Of a DNA stretch of 64,000 nt, positions 43,969-51,942 are shown one piece after another (position 1 is the first letter of the stretch; every line of letters starts with the position of its first letter). The position numbers and the translations under genes are program-made. The stretch is from positions 1 through 64,000 of the forward strand of contig CACXJE010000007.1 of assembly GCA_902767915.1 (NCBI GenBank), read 5' to 3'. The notes beneath the pieces are model-generated. The model ran no database searches. It was not told the DNA's origin and saw only the letters and a program-made list of their open reading frames with translations. Origin of the DNA: Oscillospiraceae bacterium (lineage in GTDB: Bacteria > Bacillota > Clostridia > Oscillospirales > Oscillospiraceae).

Positions 43969-45342
43969 ATGCGCTTCCGGTCCTTTGACCATTTGCTGTC
44001 CCACCAGGCCCGGGAAATTCCCGGGCTTCCCGCCTTGATCTACGGGCGGGATCGGCAGATCTGCACCTATGGGGACCTGTATCGGGAGGTTCTGAAGCGG
44101 GCCGATCAATGGCGCGGCAGCGGCAAAACCTGCCTGGGCGTGCTCTGTGACGGGAGCTTTGACTGCGTCTGCACCATTTTCGCCGCCAATCTGGCAGGGC
44201 TCCAGGTGGTGCTGCTGGACGAAAACGTCCCCGACGAGCAGCTGCCCGGCCTCATCGTCTACACGGATATCGACGCCCTGTGGGGAGACGAGGAGCTGGC
44301 CCGGGAGCTGGCGGAGCACCTGGCCCGGAACGGAGGCCTGCCTCCCATGCAGGGCGGTTTAGGCAGCGGCAGGATCCTGTTCTTCACCTCCGGCACCACC
44401 GAGGCTGCCAAGGCTGTGGTGCTGACGGACGGAAGTCTCTGCGCCAGCGCCTTCAACGGCGGGGCCAAGCTGCCCCTGACCCGGGAGGACCGGCTGCTGT
44501 GCCTGCTGCCTCTGGGCCACGTGTTCGGCTTCGTCTGCGGCCTGCTCTGGGGGCTCAGCTGCGGCGCGGCTGTGGCCCTGGGCCGGGGGATGCGGCACTA
44601 TCTGGAGGATTTCGCCCACTTCTCCCCCACGGCGGTTTCTCTGGTGCCTACCCTTCTGGGCTTCCTGCTGCAGAAAAATGCCCTGAACCCGGAGCTGAAG
44701 CTGGTGCTGGTGGGCGCGGGAGACTGCCCCCCTGCCCTGCTGGCTGCCGCCGCCGGGCGGGGCCTGCGGATTTCCTTCGGCTACGGGCTCACGGAGACCA
44801 GCTCCGGCGTGGCCATCTCGGTTCAGGGAGACCCCTTTGCCATGGAGATCTGCCCCGACGATACGATCACCCTGGCGGAGGACGGAGAAATTCTGATTCA
44901 AGCCCCCACCTGCATGATGCAGGGCTACTATAAAAAGCCCGCCGACACCGGGGCTGTGCTCCGGGACGGGATCCTTCACACCGGGGATCTGGGCACCTTC
45001 GATGCGGAAGGGCGGCTCCACATCACCGGCCGCAAGAAGGAAATTTTGGTGCTGCCCGACGGCACGAAGCTGTTTCTGCCGGAATACGAGGCGGCCATCG
45101 CCAAGGCCTTGGGAACCCCGGAGCTGGCCCTCATCCTGCGCAGCGGCCGGCCCGTGCTGGTGCTCTCCGGTCCCGCCCGGGACAAGGCGGAAATTCTGAA
45201 AAGCCTGACTCCGGTCACCGCGCAGCGGCCCCGGGGGCAGCAAATCACGGATATTGTATTTCTCAACGAGCCCCTGCCCCGGACCGCCACAGGCAAGCTC
45301 CGGCGCTGGGCTCTGCAAAACCGATTGGAGGAACAACCATGA
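43969..45342 (+). CDS. AMP-binding acyl-activating enzyme
   Basis: A 457-residue adenylate-forming enzyme of the acyl-CoA/acyl-ACP ligase type. The phosphate loop is FFTSGTTEAAKAVVL, which keeps the Ser/Thr-rich part and Lys but lacks the usual glycines after it. FGYGLTETSSGVA, LHTGDLG and ITGRKKEILVL follow, and the catalytic Lys is in TATGKLRRW. It overlaps the carrier protein gene by 4 bases, so a carrier-bound product is likely. GAGGGAGG precedes ATG 43969. A medium/long fatty acid is the probable substrate, given the thioesterase downstream. Confidence 0.87.
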   Translation: MRFRSFDHLLSHQAREIPGLPALIYGRDRQICTYGDLYREVLKRADQWRGSGKTCLGVLCDGSFDCVCTIFAANLAGLQVVLLDENVPDEQLPGLIVYTDIDALWGDEELARELAEHLARNGGLPPMQGGLGSGRILFFTSGTTEAAKAVVLTDGSLCASAFNGGAKLPLTREDRLLCLLPLGHVFGFVCGLLWGLSCGAAVALGRGMRHYLEDFAHFSPTAVSLVPTLLGFLLQKNALNPELKLVLVGAGDCPPALLAAAAGRGLRISFGYGLTETSSGVAISVQGDPFAMEICPDDTITLAEDGEILIQAPTCMMQGYYKKPADTGAVLRDGILHTGDLGTFDAEGRLHITGRKKEILVLPDGTKLFLPEYEAAIAKALGTPELALILRSGRPVLVLSGPARDKAEILKSLTPVTAQRPRGQQITDIVFLNEPLPRTATGKLRRWALQNRLEEQP

Positions 45343-45590
45343 TCACAAGAGAAGAAATCCTGAACCGTACCATCGAGGTCATCTATGAGTGCGCCCCCGA
45401 GCTGGAGGGCAAGGAGCTCAAGGAGGACACCGTCATCAACACCGACGCCGCCATCGACTCCATGGGCTTCACCCTGGTGATCTGCCGGCTGGAGGCCAAC
45501 TTTGACGTGCAGATCCCCAACCGTCAGTGGCAGAAGCTCCAGACCCTGGGGGACGTGGTGGACGCCATCGAAAAGCGGGTCAACAAATAA
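45339..45590 (+). CDS. Acyl carrier protein
   Basis: An 83-residue acidic carrier protein with the phosphopantetheine site DAAIDSMGFTLVI (Ser near residue 41). It sits between an acyl-activating enzyme and an acyl-ACP thioesterase, overlapping the first by 4 bases and ending two bases before the second. This points to a dedicated acyl carrier rather than the housekeeping AcpP. Confidence 0.9.
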   Translation: MITREEILNRTIEVIYECAPELEGKELKEDTVINTDAAIDSMGFTLVICRLEANFDVQIPNRQWQKLQTLGDVVDAIEKRVNK

Positions 45591-45592
45591 CC

Positions 45593-46315
45593 ATGGAAGT
45601 CTATCAGAAGCAATACAAGCTCCGGAACGCGGACGTGGACCTCTATCGGCGGCTGCGGCCCTCGGTGCTGCTGACCATGCTCCAGGAGTGCGCCATCGCC
45701 CACACGGAGGAATTGGGCATGGGTCGGGACAAGACCCTGGACCGGGGTCTTCTGTGGATCATCGCCCTGCAGCGGATCTCCATCCGCAGGATGCCGGTCT
45801 ATGACGAGAGGATCACCGTCCGGACCTGGCCCGGGAAGACCATGCACGTATTCTTCCCCCGGTATTACGAGGTCGTCGCAGAGGACGGCCAGGTGCTGAT
45901 CCGGGGCAGCGCCCTCTGGACGCTGATGAATCAGGCCACCCGCTCCGCCGTCTTCCCGGATGAGCATGGGATCGTGATTCAGGGCGTCGTCACCGGCACG
46001 GAGACCCCCCTGCCCCGGCCACCGAGGTCCATCGAGGTCACGGAGGAGGCCGGCTTTACGGTGCCCTACAGCTACCTGGATCTCAACGGCCACATGAATA
46101 ACGTCCGCTACCTGGATCTGGCCGAGGACGTGCTCCCGCCGGAGCTCCACACCCTGGCGCTGCGGGAGATCCAGGTGGAATACACCAATGAAGCAAAGCT
46201 CGGAGAGCGGATCAGGCTGCAGTTCGGCAATCAGGAGGGCGTCTGGTTCCTTTTGGGGCAGACTGAAAAACGGCTGTTCCGGCTGCGGCTGGAATACGGA
46301 GAAGCGGAAAGTTGA
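45593..46315 (+). CDS. Acyl-ACP thioesterase (FatA/FatB family)
   Basis: A 240-residue double hot-dog thioesterase that frees fatty acids from ACP. The N-terminal hot-dog helix is LLTMLQECAIAHTEELGMG. The second half carries YSYLDLNGHMNNVRYLD, matching the Asn/His catalytic run N-x-H of FatA/FatB. ATG 45593 is two bases after the carrier protein stop. With the ligase it could cycle free and carrier-bound acyl chains. Confidence 0.9.
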   Translation: MEVYQKQYKLRNADVDLYRRLRPSVLLTMLQECAIAHTEELGMGRDKTLDRGLLWIIALQRISIRRMPVYDERITVRTWPGKTMHVFFPRYYEVVAEDGQVLIRGSALWTLMNQATRSAVFPDEHGIVIQGVVTGTETPLPRPPRSIEVTEEAGFTVPYSYLDLNGHMNNVRYLDLAEDVLPPELHTLALREIQVEYTNEAKLGERIRLQFGNQEGVWFLLGQTEKRLFRLRLEYGEAES

Positions 46316-46317
46316 AG

Positions 46318-47136
46318 ATGATCGTTGAAAAGCCTGACGCTCCCCTGATCTGCCCCGTATGCGGGAAGCGGCTGGTCCTGGAGGACCGGTGCCGCCGCTG
46401 TGAAAACGGCCACAGTTTCGACGTGGCAAAGGAAGGTTATGTCAACCTCCTGCAATCCCACAAGGGCGGCGACGCCATGGGGGACAACAAGGAGGCGGCC
46501 CGCTTTCGCAGGGATTTTTTGAACAAGGGCTATTACTCCCTTCTCCGGGAGGGCCTGACCCGGCGGCTCCGGGACTGCAGCGGCCGGCTTTTGGACGTCT
46601 GCTGCGGCGAGGGCTACTACACCGCCGCCCTGGCGCAGCTGCCGGGGCTGGAGGTCTGGGGCTTTGACCTGGCCCGGGAGATGGTCCGTCTGGCTGCCAA
46701 GCGGGGCAGCGGGTCCTATTTCGTGGCAAATCTGGCCCGGATCCCCGTGGAATCCGGCAGCTTCGACTACGCTACCCTGCTCTTTGCCCCCTTCCAGGAG
46801 AAGGAGCTGGTCCGGATCCTCAGGCCCGGCGGACGGCTGCTGCTGGTGGTGCCGGGAAGGCGGCACCTCTTCGGGCTGAAGCAGGCGGTCTACGACCGGC
46901 CCTATGAAAACGATGAGGCCCTGCCCCAGACCGAGACCCTTCGGCTGCTGGGCAGCGAAAAGCTCGCCGGCCGGATCACCCTGGCCTCCCAGGCGGATCT
47001 GCAGGCGGTTTTCCGGATGACCCCCTATTACTACCGGACCGGTCCCGCCGACCGGGCAAAGCTGGAGGCCTACGACACTCTGGAAACAGAAATCGAATTT
47101 ATTCTGGCTTTCTATCAAAAGGAGGCGTTTATATGA
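46318..47136 (+). CDS. RlmA-type 23S rRNA (guanine-N1) methyltransferase
   Basis: A 272-residue methyltransferase. The N-terminal zinc finger has CPVCGK, then CRRCENGHSFD, and the KEGYVNLL run is typical of RlmA (RrmA/TlrB). SAM motif I is LLDVCCGEGYYTAAL, with WGFDLAREM following. It methylates G745 or G748 of 23S rRNA; the TlrB form gives tylosin resistance, so macrolide effects are possible but not shown. It starts two bases after the thioesterase stop. Confidence 0.9.
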   Translation: MIVEKPDAPLICPVCGKRLVLEDRCRRCENGHSFDVAKEGYVNLLQSHKGGDAMGDNKEAARFRRDFLNKGYYSLLREGLTRRLRDCSGRLLDVCCGEGYYTAALAQLPGLEVWGFDLAREMVRLAAKRGSGSYFVANLARIPVESGSFDYATLLFAPFQEKELVRILRPGGRLLLVVPGRRHLFGLKQAVYDRPYENDEALPQTETLRLLGSEKLAGRITLASQADLQAVFRMTPYYYRTGPADRAKLEAYDTLETEIEFILAFYQKEAFI

Positions 47137-47288
47137 GTACGGAACAGCTTCAGGCACTGCAGAACGCAGCGTCTTCTTCCGCGATGGAAGGCTTGGCGCT
47201 GAACCAGGAGCAGCTTGAACTTGTCAAAGCGATTCTTGAAGGCCGGCTCTCTCTGGGGGAGTATCTTTCCAGCGCAAGAGAAGCCTAA
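47133..47288 (+). CDS. Small VbhA-antitoxin-like protein
   Basis: A 51-residue protein whose ATG overlaps the stop of the rRNA methyltransferase gene (ATGA), with AAAGGAGG upstream. It reads as one antitoxin VbhA domain: AASSSAMEGLALNQEQLELV, then KAILEGRLSLGEYL, an SxxxEG helix that normally blocks the active site of a Fic AMP-transferase. No Fic gene follows; only a 19-codon frame (47294-47353) precedes pepT. It may be an orphan antitoxin acting on a Fic protein elsewhere, or a relic. Confidence 0.7.
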   Translation: MSTEQLQALQNAASSSAMEGLALNQEQLELVKAILEGRLSLGEYLSSAREA

Positions 47289-47350
47289 GGAATCATGGAT
47301 CAGTTGAATTCGTTTTTTATTCACGCGATACACAAAAAGGAGGATCTCAC

Positions 47351-48550
47351 ATGAATGTCACCGAACGCTTTTTGAACTACGTCGCCTTCGACACCCAGTC
47401 CGATGAGAACAGCGAAACCTGTCCCTCCACGTTGAAGCAGAAGCTGCTGGGCGCGGCCATTGTGGAGGATCTGAAGGCCATCGGCGTGGCCGACGCCCGG
47501 ATGGACGAGTACGGCTACGTCTACGGCTCCGTCCCCGGCACCGTGGAGGGCCCGGTCATCGGTCTGATTGCCCACATGGACACCTCTCCCGACTGCTCCG
47601 GCAAGGACGTGAAGCCCCGGATCCTGGAATACACCGGCGGAGATATTGTGCTCAACGCCGAGCAGGACATCGTGATGAAGGCAAAGGATTTTGAGCGGCT
47701 GGCGCGCAGCGTCGGCAAGCATCTGATCGTCACCGACGGCACCACCCTTCTGGGCGCCGACGACAAGGCCGGCGTGGCGGAGATCCTCACGGCTGTGGAG
47801 GAGCTGATCCGGGACAAGGCCCCCCATGTGCCCATCCGCATCGGCATCACCCCCGACGAAGAGGTGGGCCGCGGTGCGGACCGCTTTGACGTGAAGGGCT
47901 TCGGCGCGGACTTCGCCTATACCGCCGACGGCGGCACGGTGGGCGAGATCGAATTTGAGAACTTCAACGCCGCCTCCGCCGTGGTAGAGATCAAGGGCGT
48001 TTCCATCCATCCCGGCAGCGCCAAGAACAAGATGGTCAACGCCATGCAGGCAGCGGTGGACTTCCACGCCATGCTGCCCGCCCAGGAGCGGCCCGAGCAC
48101 ACCGAGGGCTACGAGGGCTTCTCCATGCTGGCCCACATGGAGGGCGACATTGAATACGCCCGGCTGCAGTACATCATCCGGGATCACGACCGGTTCAAGT
48201 TCGAGCAGAAGAAAAACCGCTTCCTCTCCATTGCCGCCTATCTGAACGAGGCCTACGGCCCCGGCACCGTCACCGTGAAGCTCAAGGACAGCTACTACAA
48301 CATGAAGGAAAAGATCCTCCCCGTGATGCACATTGTGGATCGGGCGAAGGACGCCATGCGGGAGGCCGGCATGGACCCCGCAGCCGTGCCCATCCGGGGC
48401 GGCACCGACGGAGCCCGGCTCAGCTTTGAGGGGCTCCCCTGCCCCAACCTCTGCACCGGCGGCGAGAATTTCCACGGGCGGTATGAGTACATCCCCGTGG
48501 AGGACATGGAGCAGTGCGTGGTCATGCTCAAGAACATTCTGAAGCCGTGA
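47351..48550 (+). CDS. pepT: Peptidase T (tripeptidase)
   Basis: A 399-residue zinc aminopeptidase of family M20B that removes the N-terminal residue of tripeptides. Metal motifs: IGLIAHMDTSPD, LLGADDKAGVAEIL, TPDEEVGRGADRF and IRGGTDGARLSFEG. Length is normal. AAAGGAGG (47336-47343) precedes the ATG. The next gene overlaps its stop (GTGA). Confidence 0.96.
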   Translation: MNVTERFLNYVAFDTQSDENSETCPSTLKQKLLGAAIVEDLKAIGVADARMDEYGYVYGSVPGTVEGPVIGLIAHMDTSPDCSGKDVKPRILEYTGGDIVLNAEQDIVMKAKDFERLARSVGKHLIVTDGTTLLGADDKAGVAEILTAVEELIRDKAPHVPIRIGITPDEEVGRGADRFDVKGFGADFAYTADGGTVGEIEFENFNAASAVVEIKGVSIHPGSAKNKMVNAMQAAVDFHAMLPAQERPEHTEGYEGFSMLAHMEGDIEYARLQYIIRDHDRFKFEQKKNRFLSIAAYLNEAYGPGTVTVKLKDSYYNMKEKILPVMHIVDRAKDAMREAGMDPAAVPIRGGTDGARLSFEGLPCPNLCTGGENFHGRYEYIPVEDMEQCVVMLKNILKP

Positions 48551-49611
48551 AGCACCTGGCGCCGGAATTTGTCCGGGCATTTGCCTGCGCCGCAGGCAGG
48601 TGCCCGGACAGCTGCTGCCGGGCCGGCTGGCAGATCGTAGTTGACGACGAAACCCTGGAGAAATATGAATCGCTGACCGGCCCCGACGGAGACCGGGTAC
48701 GGAAGGCCGTGATCTCCGGTCAGGAGCCCATGCTGCGGCAGGACGAAAATCAGGTCTGCGTCCTGCTGGATCCGGATGGGCTTTGTCATGCCCAGAAGTG
48801 CTTCGGTCACGAAGCCCTCTGCCGGGTCTGCCGGGAATATCCCCGGTTCCACCGGGAATTCGGCAATCTCACCGAGCACGGGATCAGTCTCAGCTGTCCC
48901 ACGGCTTTTTCCCTCGCCGTTTCCCAAAAGCCCGCCTGGGACGAATGGGAGGACGAGGCTCCCATCGTTCCCAACGATCTGGATCCGGAACGGTATCTGC
49001 TCCTGCGGGAGGGCCGCGCCCTGGCTCTGGATCTGCTGAACGAGGAAAGCCGCCCCCTGTGGGAGCGGCTGGCTCTGGTCTGGGAGCTGGCGGAACGCCT
49101 GCAAAGCGGCCTCGACGGACAGAAGCGAGCCGGGCCGTTGGCCTGCAAACGGCTTCGAAGCCCCATCGGGCAAAAGGCCGCCCTGCGAAAAATGCAACAC
49201 GCTTCCCGGTTTGCCGCACGTATGCCCGGGTGGGAAAGGCTGTTCCGCGGGAACGCCGGGTCCCTTGCCGCCCTTGCAGCACGGTTCGCCGGGCTGGAGA
49301 TCCTGTCCCCGGAATGGAGGGAAGGATTGGAGGCGCTGCGTGGGGCGAATGGCACACGCTGTGCGCCGCTGCAGGAAGAATCTCTCCGCGCAGAGAAGGT
49401 CTACGCCCGATATCTATGGTGCAGCCTCTACAAATACTGGCTGGACGCGGTGGACGACGGCAGACTGCTGCCCCGGGTCCGGCGGAGCTTCGACATGACC
49501 CTGCTGGGCCGGGCAATGGATCAGCTGGTCCCCAGGAATCGGAGCTGGCTCCAGCGGATCAGCCGGGAGATCGAGCACTGCGAGGAAAACCTGGAGGCGC
49601 TGCTGAACTGA
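48547..49611 (+). CDS. FliB-like lysine-N-methylase family protein
   Basis: A 354-residue protein related to flagellin lysine-N-methylase FliB. The family's cysteine-rich N-terminal part is clear: FVRAFACAAGRCPDSCCRAGW, quoted core CPDSCCRAGW, then HAQKCFGHEALCRVCREYPR and LSCPTAF. These cysteines suggest an iron-sulfur or zinc cluster. The GTG start at 48547 overlaps the pepT stop. No flagellar genes are in the window, so its target is unknown; the FliB family is also common in non-motile Clostridia. Confidence 0.8.
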   Translation: MKHLAPEFVRAFACAAGRCPDSCCRAGWQIVVDDETLEKYESLTGPDGDRVRKAVISGQEPMLRQDENQVCVLLDPDGLCHAQKCFGHEALCRVCREYPRFHREFGNLTEHGISLSCPTAFSLAVSQKPAWDEWEDEAPIVPNDLDPERYLLLREGRALALDLLNEESRPLWERLALVWELAERLQSGLDGQKRAGPLACKRLRSPIGQKAALRKMQHASRFAARMPGWERLFRGNAGSLAALAARFAGLEILSPEWREGLEALRGANGTRCAPLQEESLRAEKVYARYLWCSLYKYWLDAVDDGRLLPRVRRSFDMTLLGRAMDQLVPRNRSWLQRISREIEHCEENLEALLN

Positions 49612-49618
49612 GCCTATA

Positions 49619-49662
49619 ACACAGAAACGCACCGATTTTGAAAAATCGGTGCGTTTCTGTGT
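49619..49662. terminator. Bidirectional terminator after the FliB-like gene
   Basis: ACACAGAAACGCACCGATTT and AAATCGGTGCGTTTCTGTGT pair in a long perfect hairpin between convergent genes. Confidence 0.85.
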
Positions 49663-49669
49663 TCTGTGG

Positions 49670-50314
49670 TCAGTCATTGGTTGCCGTTTTCAGCTCGAAG
49701 ACGATGGGCGTGCCGGGGTCCTCCAGCAGGGCGGTCGCCTCGCCGATACTGGTCAGGATCAGCCTTCCGTCTGAGATCTCCACAGTATAGCCTGCCTCCA
49801 CCTTGGAGGCGTCCGGCAGGACGTTGTCGAACTCGTCCAGCTGGATCCCCTCCAGATGCAGCCGGTCTCCGCCCAGAGACCAGGTCCCCCGGACAAAGTA
49901 GAAATACTCGGAATTGGGCTCGCCAGCCCGGAAATAGAAGTCGGATTCGTCGTAATTCAGGGTCAGCTCCCGAATCAAGGCGCCTTTTTCCGGGTCGTCG
50001 GCCTGCTCGGAGCGCCAGGTGCGGCCCCATTGCAGATCCAAACCCGGTTCGGCAGGAGCTTCGACAGGCTCTCCGGTGACGTGGGCCTCGGTTTCGGGCT
50101 CCGCTTCCACGGTGGGCGCATTGGTTTCATCTCGATCCCCCGTAGCCTCGACGGTCGCTTCGGCGTCAGAGGAGGCCGGATCGGGACTGGTTTCAGGGGC
50201 TAACGTGGGTAAGATGTCCTGGGCCGCCTGAGAATCCTGGGGGACTGGCTTCGCACAGCCCGCAGCCAGGCATACCAGCAGCACTGTCAAGCAAATAAGA
50301 GCGTATTTCTTCAT
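49670..50314 (-). CDS. Lipoprotein of unknown function
   Basis: A 214-residue predicted lipoprotein. The signal peptide MKKYALICLTVLLVCLAAGC ends in the lipobox LAAGC. A long acidic Thr/Glu/Ala/Pro linker (residues 25-95) precedes a small beta-rich domain (LTLNYDESDFYFRAG, VRGTWSLGGDRLHLEGIQL, VEISDGRLIL). That pattern resembles lipocalin-like/copper-resistance NlpE or META-type domains, but I do not recognise the family. Downstream of the PLP decarboxylase on the same strand. Confidence 0.78.
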   Translation of the reverse strand: MKKYALICLTVLLVCLAAGCAKPVPQDSQAAQDILPTLAPETSPDPASSDAEATVEATGDRDETNAPTVEAEPETEAHVTGEPVEAPAEPGLDLQWGRTWRSEQADDPEKGALIRELTLNYDESDFYFRAGEPNSEYFYFVRGTWSLGGDRLHLEGIQLDEFDNVLPDASKVEAGYTVEISDGRLILTSIGEATALLEDPGTPIVFELKTATND

Positions 50315-50330
50315 GGTTATTCCTCCTTTT

Positions 50331-51851
50331 TCATTCCATCAATACGTCACAGGTTTGGATGCCGTAATAGCGGAAGGCGGCCAGGTCCCCTTCGTCGATC
50401 CGCTCACCCGGCATCAGAATCGGAACCGCCGGCGGACAGCTGACCCCGGGCCGGGCCAGGATCCGGCCCAGGCTTTGCTCCGCAGGGATCCGTTCGCAGG
50501 GGGAAAGCATGGCCTGCCGCAGAGAGCATACCGTTTCAGGCATGCCGCAGGGGTGGGTATCGCTCGTCGGCGGACAAGCAAGGCTTGTCCCTACATCGAA
50601 CCTGATTCCAGCTGCCTCCTGCCGGCAGCCAATGGCCGCTCCTACAAGTGCTCTCCGCAGCCGCTCCAGCTCCTCGTCGGTGGTATGGGGCGTCAACATG
50701 AAGACGACGAAGTCCGGGTCGGCAAATTCGCAGTAGACGCCCTCTTGTTCCAGGGCGGCGGCCAGGTCGGTTCCCCTCCGGCCCGTTTCCCGGAGATCCA
50801 GAGTCAGCTTCAGCGGTTCCTGTCCGTATAGACGACAGCCGGCGGCTGTCAGTTCCCGTTTCAGGGCCTCCAGCTTGGGAATCAAGCGTTCCAGCAGGAC
50901 AGGCAGCCGTTCCAGAAACGGATTTGCCAGGTCCAGAGATTGCAGGATCAGATAAGAGGGGCTGGTGGATCCGAAGAGGGCCAGGGCGTCACGGATCCCG
51001 CATTGCAGCGGCGCACAATGCGCTCCGGGTTGCCCGTGGCGAGCACTGCTCGCCGCTACAAGTCCGTCTTTGACGTGCAGATAGGCGCCGCCGGTGAGCA
51101 CCGGGAGGGTCTTGTGGGCAGAGTCGCAGCAGAGGTCCGCGCCCAGGTCCATGGGATGCCAGGAGGGTTTCAGGAACCGGAGATAGGCCCCGTGGGCGTT
51201 GTCTACCAGCAACAGGGCCCCGTGGGCGTGGCAGATCTCCGCCAGGGGCTTCAGATCCGGAAGGTTTCCCAGATAGTCCGGGCAGGTCAGATAGACCGCC
51301 GAGGCGTCGGTTTCGGTCAGGGCCCGGTCCAGGGCCTCCGGCGTCACATCCGCGGAGAGATAGGAGCCTGCCGACGCAGGCAGCCAGCAAACCTCCAGAT
51401 CCAGCAGGGCAGCCGCGGAGAGGAAGGTCTTGTGGACGTTCCGGGCCGCCAGGACGCGAAAGCGACCCGATCCTGTCATTGCGAGGCCAGTGCGCACACT
51501 GGCCGCGGCAATCCGTTCTCTCCCCGTTTCGGTCCCCTGTTCCCTGCCGTTCCCTGTTCCCAGTTCCCTGTTCCCTTGGCACGCTTCGCGTGCCAGCAGG
51601 AGCATCGCTCGGATGCAGTGGGAGGAGCCCTCGGTGGAATAGAAGGTGGGGCAGCCGAAGAGGGCCGAGGCATTGGCCTCGCTTTGGGCTATGATCCCGG
51701 CGGCTTCATACAGAGAATCAGCCCCGGGGATCTCGGTGATATCCAGTTCTTCGCAGCCCAAAGGCCCCCGCCCCTTGTGGCCCGGCATGTGGAACCGGGC
51801 GGGGCGGAGGTCACGGTAACGGGTTACGAAATCATGGATTGGTGTGTTCAT
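50331..51851 (-). CDS. Orn/Lys/Arg decarboxylase family enzyme with repeat-derived inserts
   Basis: A 506-residue PLP enzyme of the SpeA/Cad (fold I, group III) family. Recognisable: PARFHMPGHKG, TEIPGADSLYEAAGII, FYSTEGSSHCIRAMLLLA, NVHKT, LLVDNAHGAYL and the PLP lysine in CDSAHKTLPVLTGGAYLHV (core DSAHKTLPVLTGG). It would decarboxylate arginine, lysine or ornithine for polyamines. Three stretches of palindromic repeats are translated in frame: about 40 residues before the NVHKT loop (51474-51594), a short one near 51036-51060, and about 27 residues near 50566-50646. The start has no clear ribosome site, because repeat sequence lies just upstream. Function may be reduced. Confidence 0.87.
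   Translation of the reverse strand: MNTPIHDFVTRYRDLRPARFHMPGHKGRGPLGCEELDITEIPGADSLYEAAGIIAQSEANASALFGCPTFYSTEGSSHCIRAMLLLAREACQGNRELGTGNGREQGTETGRERIAAASVRTGLAMTGSGRFRVLAARNVHKTFLSAAALLDLEVCWLPASAGSYLSADVTPEALDRALTETDASAVYLTCPDYLGNLPDLKPLAEICHAHGALLLVDNAHGAYLRFLKPSWHPMDLGADLCCDSAHKTLPVLTGGAYLHVKDGLVAASSARHGQPGAHCAPLQCGIRDALALFGSTSPSYLILQSLDLANPFLERLPVLLERLIPKLEALKRELTAAGCRLYGQEPLKLTLDLRETGRRGTDLAAALEQEGVYCEFADPDFVVFMLTPHTTDEELERLRRALVGAAIGCRQEAAGIRFDVGTSLACPPTSDTHPCGMPETVCSLRQAMLSPCERIPAEQSLGRILARPGVSCPPAVPILMPGERIDEGDLAAFRYYGIQTCDVLME
50566..50646. repeat. Two palindromic units inside the decarboxylase gene
   Basis: GGACAAGC-AAG-GCTTGTCCCTACA and a second partial unit ending GGCCGCTCCTACA. 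Both end in the CCTAC mark of the GTAGGG family and are translated in frame near the C-terminus. Confidence 0.75.
51036..51060. repeat. Palindromic unit inside the decarboxylase gene
   Basis: GGCGAGCA (51038-51045) and TGCTCGCC (51047-51054) followed by GCTACA. Translated in frame just after the PLP-lysine region. Confidence 0.75.
51474..51594. repeat. 121-base mosaic repeat inside the decarboxylase gene
   Basis: Three modules in a row. First TGTCATTGCGA...CGGCAATCC around the palindrome GGCCAGTG-CGCA-CACTGGCC; then a run of CCCTGTTCCC-type short direct repeats; then the hairpin GGCACGC-TTC-GCGTGCC. All of it is open in the decarboxylase frame. Confidence 0.8.
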
Positions 51852-51903
51852 AGAGTGAATAATTGAATCGTTGCGGAGTTTTTAAATTTGCAATTTGAAA
51901 AAC

Positions 51904-51942
51904 ACATTCAATTCTCAATTCTCAATTTTCAATTCTCAATTG
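51904..51942. repeat. TCTCAAT heptamer tract at the scfB 3' end
   Basis: Four to five copies of ATTCTCA/ATTTTCA. The last five codons and the TGA stop of scfB lie inside it (minus strand AATTGAGAATTGAAAATTGA). Confidence 0.8.
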
